From positions 1 to 64,000 of the IMG/VR virus record IMGVR_UViG_3300042562_000678: a stretch of DNA of 64,000 bases, one strand, 5' to 3'. Made by a program: the position numbers and the translations under genes. The notes under the pieces were generated by a model. The model was not told where the DNA came from and did not search any database. It worked only from the letters and a program-made list of their open reading frames with translations. Source of the stretch: a virus. Shown piece after piece: positions 34,760 to 43,199 of the stretch; the stretch's first letter is position 1; each line of letters begins with the position of its first letter.

Positions 34760-36556
34760 TTACTCGTACAAAATGTTGATTGAACCCGCGTCAAAAGCGT
34801 CTGTGCCATTGCTGGTGGTGAGACGCACGCGATCAAGAGTACCTGACAGCGTGACATCTCCTCCAACATACGACACAGAAGCAATGCCATTCTTAAACGA
34901 CCCGGACGCAACCCAAACATTTGACCCGAGGCTCGTTAGTATGACTGCACCTGACGTTGTAGAACCCGAAGACCCTGCGCCCCCGATTCCAAACCCAGAC
35001 GCATCATTTCCAGTACCTGCTGTCACTCCGTTTATCACCCCAAAACTAGATGTATAGCCAGTCGTCTGAACAGACCCCGCGCCAATTTGAAGCCTTAAAT
35101 TTGCCGACCCATTTGTGCTTACGCCGTTAAACATCGCAGTGACCCGCAGCACCCCTGAAGGAATGCCCGTAAAGTCAATTGACGTACCGCTGGTAGAGTT
35201 TTGTGCTGTTGCTGACCTGATTAGTGCCGAACTTGCTTGAGTGGCAAGCGTTGCAAGCGTTGCGGTAGTAGCCAAGGTAGCCAGAGTAGCCGTAGTGGCC
35301 AGCGTAGCCAGAGTGGCCGTAGTGGCCAAAGTGGCCAAAGTTGCGGTTGTAGCAAACCCGGCTGATCCCGCCGAAGTAGCAAGCCCCGCGCTGGTGGCGG
35401 TATCTGCGTTGGTAGCAAACCCCGCACTGGTCGCCAGAGTGGCCAGAGTGGCCGTGGTGGCAAGAGTAGCCAGAGTAGCCGTAGTGGCAAGAGTGGCCAG
35501 AGTAGCCGTGGTGGCAAGAGTAGCCAGAGTAGCCAAAGAGGCATTGGTGGCAGACCCCGCAGCGATGCTTGACTGATTAAGCCATGTCGGAGCCGCAGCG
35601 CCATTGGACTGCAACACTTGGCCCAAAGTGCCCGCCGAAGAATATGCGTGCGCAGTGCCTGTGCCATACCCAACCCCACCGTTTGTTGGCGTTGCCGTTG
35701 AGTTTGTACCGCCATTTGCAATTGGTAAAGTGCCCGACACTTCCGTCCCCAAAGCCACGGACCCCCATGTAGGGGCACCAGAAGCGTTGCCGTGCAAAAC
35801 TTGGGAGGAAGTACCCGCCAGCGTGGTGGCCATAGCGGTGGTGGTTGAGCCGTAGATAACACCGTATTGGGTCAGGGCAGTTGTCTGTCCAGTACCGCCG
35901 TTGGAAACGGGCAAAGTGCCGCTCACATGGGTAGCCAAACCAACCTTACCCCAACTTGGTGCGGTTGCCACACCACCAGAAATTAACGCATTGCCCACGG
36001 CTATGTCGGCAAGCTTTGCCAAGGTAGTGGTAGTGTCTGCGTAAAGCAAATCGCCAACAGCGTAAGCGGATTGCCCCGTTCCTCCATTGACAGCAGGGAG
36101 CACGCCAGCAAAACTTGCCGACTGGAGATCGTAAAAACTGGTTGCGTCCGACCAGACCAACACCTTAGTGTTTGCCGCAATTGTCAATGCCACGTTGCCT
36201 GCTTTTGCTGTTGTGGAACCAATGACATCACTTACTCGCAAGGACATTGCAAAATTGGAAGCGTTCCAAATGATGTAGACCTTGGAGACGGGCGGGGCAT
36301 AAACGGTGAAAGCTGCGCCTGTTGACGTGGTGAACTGCAACAGTGCGTACACCGCTTGATTATTTGCCGCCGTAGACGCGGGGCCATTGGTGTATGACAG
36401 TGCGTATGGGCTGCTCGATATGGCTACCGTCTGGTACCCAGTAACCGCAGACTCTAGGATATAAGCCAGATTATTATTGGTTGTGTCTCCCCAAACACCT
36501 GCTTGGGTGCCGTTGGTGGGCAGTTCAATTCGAAGATTTGATGAATACGTGCTCAT
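34760..36556 (-). CDS. tail fibre protein 1, repeat-rich
   Basis: 598 residues; RBS AAGGAAAT. The N-terminus 'STYSSNLRIELPTNGTQAGV' with 'WGDTTNNNLAYILESAV' is a common virion-attachment start of phage fibres. Residues ~150-320 carry 'NGGTGQSAYAVGDLLYADTT'-type modules. Residues ~340-445 are tandem short Ala-Thr-Leu repeats (a likely beta-helical or triple-stranded shaft). A C-terminal head 'LRLQIGAGSVQTTGYTSSFG' has beta-sandwich character. The protein shares long blocks with the larger fibre at 37016-40171. It presumably binds a host surface glycan. Confidence 0.75.
   Translation of the reverse strand: MSTYSSNLRIELPTNGTQAGVWGDTTNNNLAYILESAVTGYQTVAISSSPYALSYTNGPASTAANNQAVYALLQFTTSTGAAFTVYAPPVSKVYIIWNASNFAMSLRVSDVIGSTTAKAGNVALTIAANTKVLVWSDATSFYDLQSASFAGVLPAVNGGTGQSAYAVGDLLYADTTTTLAKLADIAVGNALISGGVATAPSWGKVGLATHVSGTLPVSNGGTGQTTALTQYGVIYGSTTTAMATTLAGTSSQVLHGNASGAPTWGSVALGTEVSGTLPIANGGTNSTATPTNGGVGYGTGTAHAYSSAGTLGQVLQSNGAAAPTWLNQSSIAAGSATNASLATLATLATTATLATLATTATLATLATTATLATLATSAGFATNADTATSAGLATSAGSAGFATTATLATLATTATLATLATTATLATLATTATLATLATQASSALIRSATAQNSTSGTSIDFTGIPSGVLRVTAMFNGVSTNGSANLRLQIGAGSVQTTGYTSSFGVINGVTAGTGNDASGFGIGGAGSSGSTTSGAVILTSLGSNVWVASGSFKNGIASVSYVGGDVTLSGTLDRVRLTTSNGTDAFDAGSINILYE
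35241..35545. repeat. tandem short repeats in fibre 1 shaft
   Basis: Roughly a dozen imperfect 24-27 nt units of the type GTGGCCAGAGTAGCCGTA (read on the + strand), which encode Thr-Ala-Thr-Leu-Ala-Thr-Leu-Ala on the - strand. The units differ by synonymous changes. The array is a recombination and slippage substrate that sets shaft length. Confidence 0.85.
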
Positions 36557-36580
36557 GGTGTATTTCCTTTAAACGGCAGT

Positions 36581-36991
36581 TTAGGGGCTCAAAGCCCGCA
36601 ACTCAGCAAGGGTGGCGCAGTTATCGGCCAGAAGAGGGAGGTCGCGCAGTCTTTGTTTTTCGGCCACGATTGCAGCAGTATCCGCGCCAGATTCTAGTGC
36701 CCGCTGAAACGCCACATCCTGCGTCTCAAGCAAAGCGGTTCTTTCATATCGAAGGCGGTCTTTGGTGAGCAGCTTTGCTTTGTTGAAGTTCACTGTCACA
36801 ACGCCATCAATGTGCTCCCATGCGTTAAAAAAATCGTTGTCGTCATTGGGAAGCGTATCCCCGTCAACAATAAAACTCTGTACGCCAGCGGGAATGTCTT
36901 TGGCTTGTACTTGTTCAATTGGAATGTCCCCTGTAGGAACACAAACGGACACACCGCCCTGCGCATTGGTATAGATAATTACATTTGCCAT
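36581..36991 (-). CDS. small protein between tail fibre genes, tail-fibre-assembly-like
   Basis: 136 residues. The N-terminus 'MANVIIYTNAQGGVSVCVPT' and the C-terminal helical 'LRYERTALLETQDVAFQRAL' with 'KQRLRDLPLLAD' resemble the short proteins encoded beside phage tail fibres that act in fibre folding or assembly. It sits between the two fibre genes. The chaperone role is inferred from position and resemblance. Confidence 0.65.
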   Translation of the reverse strand: MANVIIYTNAQGGVSVCVPTGDIPIEQVQAKDIPAGVQSFIVDGDTLPNDDNDFFNAWEHIDGVVTVNFNKAKLLTKDRLRYERTALLETQDVAFQRALESGADTAAIVAEKQRLRDLPLLADNCATLAELRALSP

Positions 36992-37015
36992 TTTGAATAC
37001 ACCACTGGTTGTCGG

Positions 37016-40000
37016 TTATCTGAAACAAGCTACGTTCATACGAGCGCTGTTAAATAAACCCGCGCCCCCTACACTCAGCATCTGTACCGCAGACGCCGTT
37101 TGCGTGCCCCCTGCTGCAACCCAGGTATAGCTGTTGTTAAAAGTCGTATTTTCGCCAGTAATCACACACGCATAGTTTGCGTCCGCCAATGCGCTAGAAA
37201 AATTAACTGTGTAATCACCTGTGCCATTGCGCGTCACACTGCTTACGTTAAATTGTGCGCGGATGGTTCCAGGTGATGTGGTGCCGTTAAAGTTAACCCA
37301 TGCTTTAGCTGCGTTGGTTGCAGTCGTGGCCAAGGTTGCCAAGGTTGCGTTGGTGGCTGAAGACGCAAAGGTTGCGTTGGTGGCTGAACTTGCTGATGAA
37401 GCAAAAGTTGCGTTGGTGGCTGAAGACGCAAAGGTTGCGTTGGTGGCTGAAGACGCAAAGGTTGCGTTGGTGGCAAAACCTGCGTTGGTGGCGGAAGCAG
37501 CCGAGCCTGAAATGCTGATACCCCAAGTGCCAGAGTTGTAAACAACTTGGTTTCCGCCAACTACATACAGGTTGCCAGCAAAATACCCGCGACCATTGTC
37601 GGAGTCCAAGAACCATCGTGCCGTGCCGCCGGATGCGCCATACAGACCCCAAAGATCAGATGGCGCTCCTGCGGGGTTTCCAACTGCGCGCCCCGAACCG
37701 GTATAGGTATACCCAATGCCATACATATTTCCAAGAGTTGTCGTGCCTGGGACGTAAGCGCCGCCAATTGAATAAATTGCTCCAGAGGTTGAGACGGTTT
37801 CAATGCCAGAACTGTATTGCCCGTTCAAATACCCCGCGCCTGCGGCGGAACGATAGATTGGGCTGCTTGTGTTTAAGTATGTTGCGTTTGTTGCGTTGGT
37901 TGAAGTGGTTGCAAAAGTTGCATTGGTGGCAAACCCTGCGTTGGTGGCTGCGCTGGCATTGGTAGCGGACGAAGCAAAAGTTGCGTTGGTGGCTGATGAA
38001 GCAAAAGTTGCATTGGTGGCTGAAGATGCGCTGTCGGCAACGCGTGCAGAGTCCACACGAATCCCATATGTATTAGCGCCGTTCCACCCCATTAAAGTGG
38101 GATGAGTGCCTGACCAAGGATAAGTGGCGTTAGTGTTACTTACCGCCGTACCGCTCGGACTTGTGCTGTTGGAAGCGTCAAAGATAACGTGGTTATTTCC
38201 GTAGTTCTTCCACGCCAACTGACCGACAACCGCTGAGACTGTTCCGTTTGTGGCCCAGTTACTTTGGGTTGATGTTAGGTTTGTTGCGTTAGTGGCAAAG
38301 CCTGCGTTGGTGGCTGCGCTGGCGTTGGTGGCTGAACCTGCCGATGTGGCAAAAGTTGCGTTGGTAGCCGCGCCTGCGTTGGTAGCCGATCCTGCACTGG
38401 TAGCAAAAGTGGCGTTGGTGGCAAAACCTGCATTGGTGGCTGCGCCTGCATTGGTGGCCGTAGTGGCCAGGGTAGCAAGCGTCGCCAGAGTCGCAAGCGT
38501 AGCCGTAGTGGCCAATGTCGCGTTGGTAGCAGAGCTTGCGAAAGTTGCATTGGTTGCGGACGAAGCAAAAGTGGCGTTGGTAGCCGAACCTGCTGCAATG
38601 CTGGACTGGGCAAGCCAAGTGGGGGCTGCTGCCCCGTTGCTTTGCAAAACCTGCCCGGAGGTGCCCGCCACTGAGTACGCATGGGCCGTACCCGTACCGT
38701 ATCCAACACCCCCGTTTGTCGCCGTCGCCGTGGAGTTTGTGCCGCCGTTGGCAATTGGGAGGGTGCCGCTTACTGCCGTGGCCAGACCAACCTTGCCCCA
38801 GCTTGGGGCTGCGCCCACGCCACCAGAGATCAAGGCATTGCCAACTGCTACGTCTGCGAGTTTGGCCAGAGAAGACGTTGTATCCGCATACAACAAATCT
38901 CCCACAGCGTAGGATGTCTGTCCAGTGCCGCCCAGAGGAGCAGACACTGCCGTAAAACCTGTAGCCAATGAACCCGCAGCAAGCGCTCCGGTTCCAGTAA
39001 TTCCCGTGTAAGAACCGCTGAGTCTCGAAGTTCCCAACGTGCCAGATGAGATGTTGCTTGCGTTGGTCGTGTCCGTAGTGGCTGAAGCTGCAAGACCCGA
39101 CACCGCCCCAGCAGCGATGGCAATGGCTGTGTTGGTGGCCGTAGTGACTTGGCCCTGGGCGTTGATCGCCATGACCGGGACAGAACTTGCCGTGCCGTAG
39201 GTAGCCGCTGTAACACCTGTGGTGGCAATGTTGAACGTGTAGGTGGGGGATTCAGACAGCCCCGTCCCTGCGGTGTAAGTGATGGGCGCAGAAAACTGCT
39301 GGAAAACAATCGCGGTTGTGCCAACAACTATAGGGGGCGCGGTCTGTTGTACCCAAGCGGTGTTAACATTTGCTGTGCCGCTGGTTACCAAGAAAAAGTC
39401 ACCCTCGTCGATCTGGTCAACTCCGGTTCCAACGGTATCAAAGTCGGTTGCCCGAGTCAGAATGTATGGTGCTCCCGCAGAGCCAACCTGCGTGACCGTG
39501 TACACACCGTTGTTTGCTTGCGCGGCTTCGTTCTTCACCAATATCCGGTTTGAAACAACTGTGAGGGTTGAGTCCACAGACAAAGCGCCATTGGCGTTTG
39601 CCGTGAGCGTTGCCCCCACCCCAGATGCGCCGTTGTTGTATGTGTTTGCTGGTAGCGCTGTGGTAGTCGCCAAATCCACAGCTTCGTGGAAGTGGATGCC
39701 AGACGCAATGGCGTCGGCGTACTGTTTGTTGACAATGTCTGTGTTGTTAACCGGGGTTGTAGAAACTGTTCCCGCAGTGATGTTGGCCGTGCTGATGTTG
39801 GCCGTGCTGGTGCCCAGTGTGCCGATGTCGAGAACGTCAACAGCCAGCCCAGCCGCGCTCAAATAAACCGACCGCGAAGATGGGTAGGTTACAAAGACAT
39901 TCTTTGTGCCAACGCCAAAGGAAACCAACGAACCTGCATTGCTGGAGGACAGCACTGTGGTACGGGACAGGCTTGGGCCTGCCGAAGTGTACGTACCAAT

Positions 40001-40171
40001 ACCAACTTCCCAGTCACCTGCGGTCAGGTCAACAATGGTGTAGTACGTGGTGTTACCGTTGCCAATGGTGGAAAACGACTGGTACCCAAGAACCGCCCCA
40101 TTAAGCGTAACAGTACCCGTCCCAGTGGTTCCCGTTATTTCCTGTACCCTGTCTTTTACTACAAGTGCCAT
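37016..40171 (-). CDS. tail fibre protein 2, large repeat-rich
   Basis: 1051 residues; RBS GAGG. The N-terminal ~330 residues are beta-rich ('VVKDRVQEITGTTGTGTV', 'AQANNGVYTVTQVGSAG'), a conserved fibre base module. The middle repeats the 'VGDLLYADTTSSLAKLADVA' module of fibre 1. Three arrays of 9-residue Ala-Thr-Asn-Ala-x-Phe-Ala repeats alternate with globular parts. The C-terminus has 'MYGIGYTYTGSGRAVG', 'ARWFLDSDNGRGYFAGNLYV' (a phage fibre tip pattern) and a final 'NYACVITGENTTFNNS' domain. It probably forms the receptor-binding trimer. Confidence 0.8.
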   Translation of the reverse strand: MALVVKDRVQEITGTTGTGTVTLNGAVLGYQSFSTIGNGNTTYYTIVDLTAGDWEVGIGTYTSAGPSLSRTTVLSSSNAGSLVSFGVGTKNVFVTYPSSRSVYLSAAGLAVDVLDIGTLGTSTANISTANITAGTVSTTPVNNTDIVNKQYADAIASGIHFHEAVDLATTTALPANTYNNGASGVGATLTANANGALSVDSTLTVVSNRILVKNEAAQANNGVYTVTQVGSAGAPYILTRATDFDTVGTGVDQIDEGDFFLVTSGTANVNTAWVQQTAPPIVVGTTAIVFQQFSAPITYTAGTGLSESPTYTFNIATTGVTAATYGTASSVPVMAINAQGQVTTATNTAIAIAAGAVSGLAASATTDTTNASNISSGTLGTSRLSGSYTGITGTGALAAGSLATGFTAVSAPLGGTGQTSYAVGDLLYADTTSSLAKLADVAVGNALISGGVGAAPSWGKVGLATAVSGTLPIANGGTNSTATATNGGVGYGTGTAHAYSVAGTSGQVLQSNGAAAPTWLAQSSIAAGSATNATFASSATNATFASSATNATLATTATLATLATLATLATTATNAGAATNAGFATNATFATSAGSATNAGAATNATFATSAGSATNASAATNAGFATNATNLTSTQSNWATNGTVSAVVGQLAWKNYGNNHVIFDASNSTSPSGTAVSNTNATYPWSGTHPTLMGWNGANTYGIRVDSARVADSASSATNATFASSATNATFASSATNASAATNAGFATNATFATTSTNATNATYLNTSSPIYRSAAGAGYLNGQYSSGIETVSTSGAIYSIGGAYVPGTTTLGNMYGIGYTYTGSGRAVGNPAGAPSDLWGLYGASGGTARWFLDSDNGRGYFAGNLYVVGGNQVVYNSGTWGISISGSAASATNAGFATNATFASSATNATFASSATNATFASSASSATNATFASSATNATLATLATTATNAAKAWVNFNGTTSPGTIRAQFNVSSVTRNGTGDYTVNFSSALADANYACVITGENTTFNNSYTWVAAGGTQTASAVQMLSVGGAGLFNSARMNVACFR
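37321..37500. repeat. 27-bp repeat array, fibre 2 distal shaft
   Basis: About six 27-nt units of the type AAGGTTGCGTTGGTGGCTGA (+ strand, trimmed), several identical. They encode Ala-Thr-Asn-Ala-Thr-Phe-Ala-Ser-Ser on the - strand. This is one of three related arrays in the gene. Confidence 0.9.
37885..38035. repeat. 27-bp repeat array, fibre 2 middle shaft
   Basis: About five units of the same 27-nt family, read on the - strand as Ala-Thr-Asn-Ala repeats. They are separated from the distal array by a ~370-nt globular segment. Confidence 0.85.
38280..38600. repeat. 24-27-bp repeat array, fibre 2 proximal shaft
   Basis: The longest array: about twelve units, mixing the Ala-Thr-Asn-Ala-x-Phe type with a central run of Ala-Thr-Leu-Ala units identical in kind to those of fibre 1. 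This suggests exchange between the two genes. Confidence 0.85.
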
Positions 40172-40180
40172 TTGTGCCTC

Positions 40181-41038
40181 TTACGGTTGGGTTTTAACAG
40201 TCTGCCAAGTGGTTGACTGCGCGGTATTCACTTCTGCCCAGCCTGCTGTCTGTGCTGCGTTGATTGTCCCCCAACCCGCCGTTTGCGCATCGTTGATGAT
40301 TTCCCACAAGAATCGGGCGAGGATTACATCTGCCCCCACTGCGCTTTCTTGTATGGTAGCAAGAAAGACGGCTGAAGCCAAGAGTGAATCCAAGGCGGCG
40401 GCGGTTTCGTTAACCTCCGCACCAAAGGTAGATGGTGCCACCAATACGCTGTCAGCCCCTGCGGCTGTTTCAGCTACCGCCACCCCAAACCCAGCAGCGG
40501 CGGCAATGGAGTTCAAAGCTGTGGCTGTTTCATCCAACGTTGAAAACAAGACGCCATTGGCGCTGACAGTATCCAAAGCCGCTGCCAACTCTTGAATGAA
40601 CACGGTGTACTCAAGGCCCGCAATCAGCAAATCCGCTGCTGTGGCCGTTTCGGGGGTTGCCGCTACAAAATTTGCTTGGGCTGAATACAGGTCAGACACA
40701 CTGACAGTATCTGCATACACCCCCTCAAAAGTTGCCGCAGCAGCCGCCACATCCGAAGCAGTTGCTGCATCCTCAAAGTACGCCGGGAACACCACCAAAG
40801 CTGAAGGCGTATCCAATGCAGTGGTGGTCTCTGCTATAGCTGCGCTGAAGTCAGACTCTGCAACAACAAGGTTCTCTCCGACGGCGATTTCTTCCAAAAT
40901 CAAAGGCGCAAACAACGCCACCGCACTGACCGCTGTGTCTGATGCCGTTACCGCCTCATCAACTGCGCTATCGTAAATAGCGCCAGCCCCCGCTAGAGCA
41001 GCAAAGGGTGCGGCGGCAAATGCGGAAGTGCCGAACAC
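40181..41038 (-). CDS. repeat-rich putative tail protein
   Basis: 285 residues from a GTG 7 nt after the upstream TAA. At least nine divergent ~24-residue units with the pattern Ala-x-Asp-(Ser/Thr/Val)...Phe...Glu-(Thr/Ala)-Ala-x-Ala fill most of the protein. The last ~45 residues are a different three-fold repeat: 'AQTAGWGTIN', 'AQTAGWAEVN', 'AQSTTWQTV'. It is very low in charge. Located just upstream of fibre 2, it may be a fibre or baseplate component. Confidence 0.6.
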   Translation of the reverse strand: MFGTSAFAAAPFAALAGAGAIYDSAVDEAVTASDTAVSAVALFAPLILEEIAVGENLVVAESDFSAAIAETTTALDTPSALVVFPAYFEDAATASDVAAAAATFEGVYADTVSVSDLYSAQANFVAATPETATAADLLIAGLEYTVFIQELAAALDTVSANGVLFSTLDETATALNSIAAAAGFGVAVAETAAGADSVLVAPSTFGAEVNETAAALDSLLASAVFLATIQESAVGADVILARFLWEIINDAQTAGWGTINAAQTAGWAEVNTAQSTTWQTVKTQP

Positions 41039-41044
41039 AAAGGA

Positions 41045-41620
41045 TTACGCAGCGTCAAGGCTGAACGTGTAGGTCACATTCAACGTGTCGCCGCTCACCA
41101 CGGTACGGTCGCCAGGAGACTGGAAATCGGCTTCAGAGAACAAAACCCCCGAAGTGCCGCTGCTCACAGTGCACAGGAACGCGCCTGCGACAACACCACC
41201 AGAGCTTGTGATACTGAACGAAGAAGGCGAAGCAGAGTTGCTGATGACGGACGGATCGGCAGTTGTGGCCGTACCAAAAGTCACAGCCTTACGGGAGCCA
41301 CTGTAGTTGGTGAACTCCGTCCATGCTTTAGACGCCAAGGTGTCAGTGGCTGCGTATGTCGTGCCAGAACCGGGGCCGGTTACCAACCCCAGGAAGAACG
41401 CCGCAGTGTAGGTGCTGCCTTTGAAGTACTGGGTGTTCATGTCTTGCAGCCCCTCGTTGACCACGAGGTTGTGCATCTTGTCTTCCCACTTCACGTTGCC
41501 GTCTTTGTCCAAGCACTGAACGTGGAACACACCGCCGCCACGAGCGCCGTTTTGCAAGGCCGTGCCAGCAACCAGACCCGCAGTTACGGTATCGGTAGAT
41601 TGAGCTTTTTCGTTGAACAT
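41045..41620 (-). CDS. virion structural protein (191 aa)
   Basis: ATG 41620 was chosen because AAGGAG lies directly upstream; ATG 41638 is the longer alternative. Sequence 'FHVQCLDKDGNVKWEDKMHN' with 'LVVNEGLQDMNTQYF' is a widespread phage pattern in tail or capsid-associated proteins. The rest is Thr/Ser/Gly-rich beta structure. Function not established. Confidence 0.65.
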   Translation of the reverse strand: MFNEKAQSTDTVTAGLVAGTALQNGARGGGVFHVQCLDKDGNVKWEDKMHNLVVNEGLQDMNTQYFKGSTYTAAFFLGLVTGPGSGTTYAATDTLASKAWTEFTNYSGSRKAVTFGTATTADPSVISNSASPSSFSITSSGGVVAGAFLCTVSSGTSGVLFSEADFQSPGDRTVVSGDTLNVTYTFSLDAA

Positions 41621-41630
41621 AGGGTGCTCC

Positions 41631-42053
41631 TTAAACAAGTCGAATGAGTGCCGATGTGCTTGTGTTTGCAGGCATCGTCACGGTGAAAGTGTTGACAGAC
41701 GTTTTGTTACTGCCGAAGTCCAAAACGCACACAGCGCCGTTGGCCCCTGCCTTGTAAATCAAAGCGCCCCTGGCAGTGATTACGCCCGTCCAAGACGGCG
41801 AAGAAAAGTTGATGAACACAATGCTGCCAGAAGACGCCAACTCAGTGCCAATCGTTGCAGTAACCACGGACCCCGTTGGCGAGTAATTGCCCCCAGATGA
41901 TTCACCGTCCGTAGTGTACGCGGTGGTATTCTGGTCAAGTGTGGCGGCATTGGTATACAGCGCCAGACGAAACGTGTCTGTCGCAAAATTGATCGTGCCG
42001 TTTGCCAGCCCCGAACGAAGCGTGTTGCAACTGTAGTTGCCCGTGAACGCCAT
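41631..42053 (-). CDS. virion structural protein (140 aa)
   Basis: Starts in a TGATG overlap with the adaptor gene. 'MAFTGNYSCNTLRSGLANGT' and 'DTFRLALYTNAATLDQNTTA' followed by 'YSPTGSVVTA' is a common podovirus tail-region family. It is entirely beta-rich and uncharged. Likely a tail component next to the fibre genes. Confidence 0.65.
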   Translation of the reverse strand: MAFTGNYSCNTLRSGLANGTINFATDTFRLALYTNAATLDQNTTAYTTDGESSGGNYSPTGSVVTATIGTELASSGSIVFINFSSPSWTGVITARGALIYKAGANGAVCVLDFGSNKTSVNTFTVTMPANTSTSALIRLV

Positions 42054-42799
42054 CAGCGAACCCCACTATTCTGGGGCAGAGGCGACTGGCGATACTGCCC
42101 ACTGCGGTACGCATCGCTGCGCTCCAGCCCATCGCCCAGACGCTGTGCCAATGCAAGTGCTTCCTTGTATTTGCCGTCATACAAAGCGATCAAGTCTTGC
42201 TCACCCTTCATGAAGGTGTACGCCTCAACCAAAGACCCATACAACAGCACACTGTCAAAGTTGTCACCAAGCCACGTTTGGCCAGAAGCCGCCGTGGTGA
42301 TGGAAGTTGGGTAGTAGTAATAGTGCAACTCAACGTCATATACCGCATCTGGCGTGGGGCCGAGGATAAATGACAACTCGTTGGTGATTACAGGAGACGC
42401 CTCGTTTGTGGTTGTTGGTCCAAACAATGCGTAGTACTTGGGGGTTGCTGTGTCGGTGGCTTTGGGGTACGCCTGCCGGATGAAGTTCACGTCCTTGTTG
42501 AGCAAAAACTCTTGCCCATCAGCGGTTATGACCGCCAACGAAAACGTGGAAAGAAAGTCTATCGGGCACGACAAATACTTGTTGCCCGTGGACGTTAACC
42601 CCGTCACGTTTTTACGCAGTGATGGGAATTGAACCGAGTTGTATATACGCTGTTCCGCTTGCGTGATGAAAGTGTTAATCTGTGTCGTTGCAGACACAGT
42701 ACTCCCCACCGTTGCCGGAGGTACAGGGGCCAGATATACATCGGGAAACTGGTTCTCCGTGTACGTCTGAATTGTGTTATACAACTCGGTGTAGTTCAT
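42053..42799 (-). CDS. phage adaptor / tail tube-type connector protein
   Basis: 248 residues. The order 'AEQRIYNSVQFPSLRKNVTG' near residue 50, 'KYLSCPIDFLS', 'DVNFIRQAYP', then 'DVELHYYYYPTSI' and 'LLYGSLVEAYTFMKGE' matches head-tail adaptor proteins of podoviruses. These have an N-terminal helix pair, a beta-core and a C-terminal helix. It would join the portal to the tail. It starts with ATGA behind a small gene and ends at the start of the next. Confidence 0.75.
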   Translation of the reverse strand: MNYTELYNTIQTYTENQFPDVYLAPVPPATVGSTVSATTQINTFITQAEQRIYNSVQFPSLRKNVTGLTSTGNKYLSCPIDFLSTFSLAVITADGQEFLLNKDVNFIRQAYPKATDTATPKYYALFGPTTTNEASPVITNELSFILGPTPDAVYDVELHYYYYPTSITTAASGQTWLGDNFDSVLLYGSLVEAYTFMKGEQDLIALYDGKYKEALALAQRLGDGLERSDAYRSGQYRQSPLPQNSGVR

Positions 42800-42996
42800 G
42801 CCATCGGGCCTCTGGCCATCTTGCCTTTGGTCTGCGCTTTACCGCCACGCACCACAATACCAGAGGTCTTCATGGGCGGGTAGTCCTGGCTGCGCGTGTT
42901 GGCCACAGCCACGTTTGCTTTGCGCATCGTCTCTTTGGCTGGCTCTTCGCCAACAATCACGTTGGCCACTTTTTTGGGTACCTTGTACGTTGCCAT
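42796..42996 (-). CDS. 66-aa basic virion-region protein
   Basis: ATG 42996 is preceded by GGAGG. Sequence starts 'MATYKVPKKVANVIVGEEPA' and ends Gly/Lys-rich. It is basic and mostly unstructured, one of several such peptides in this late-gene block. Function unknown. Confidence 0.55.
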   Translation of the reverse strand: MATYKVPKKVANVIVGEEPAKETMRKANVAVANTRSQDYPPMKTSGIVVRGGKAQTKGKMARGPMA

Positions 42997-42997
42997 A

Positions 42998-43189
42998 TCA
43001 GCCTCCACGGCCAGGGCTGCGCTGGTTCATGACCTTGGCCATGTTGCGCCCGTATTTGAGCATGTCGCCGTTGGTCTTGCCGCCAGCCTTAAGCTTGGTC
43101 ATTGGCTTGCCAGGGTGCATCTTTTTCTCATGCTTATGCACCGCGCCTGCGATCATCTTCTTGTCTTGTGCCAAGTCTTTCTTGTCCAT
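42998..43189 (-). CDS. 63-aa Lys/Gly-rich late protein
   Basis: Sequence 'MDKKDLAQDKKMIAGAVHKH' continues with 'KPMTKLKAGGKTNGD' and ends 'SPGRGG'. Strongly basic, with 'AGGK' spacing that recurs in neighbouring small proteins (45971 and 46248). A nucleic-acid-coating role in the virion is conceivable but unproven. Confidence 0.6.
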   Translation of the reverse strand: MDKKDLAQDKKMIAGAVHKHEKKMHPGKPMTKLKAGGKTNGDMLKYGRNMAKVMNQRSPGRGG

Positions 43190-43199
43190 CTTCGACTCC

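Noticed and set aside
35241-38912. + strand frames rich in Val-Ala repeats inside the fibre genes
   Set aside because: They mirror the Ala-Thr repeats of the leftward tail fibres; the fibre frame has proper N-terminal modules and RBS.
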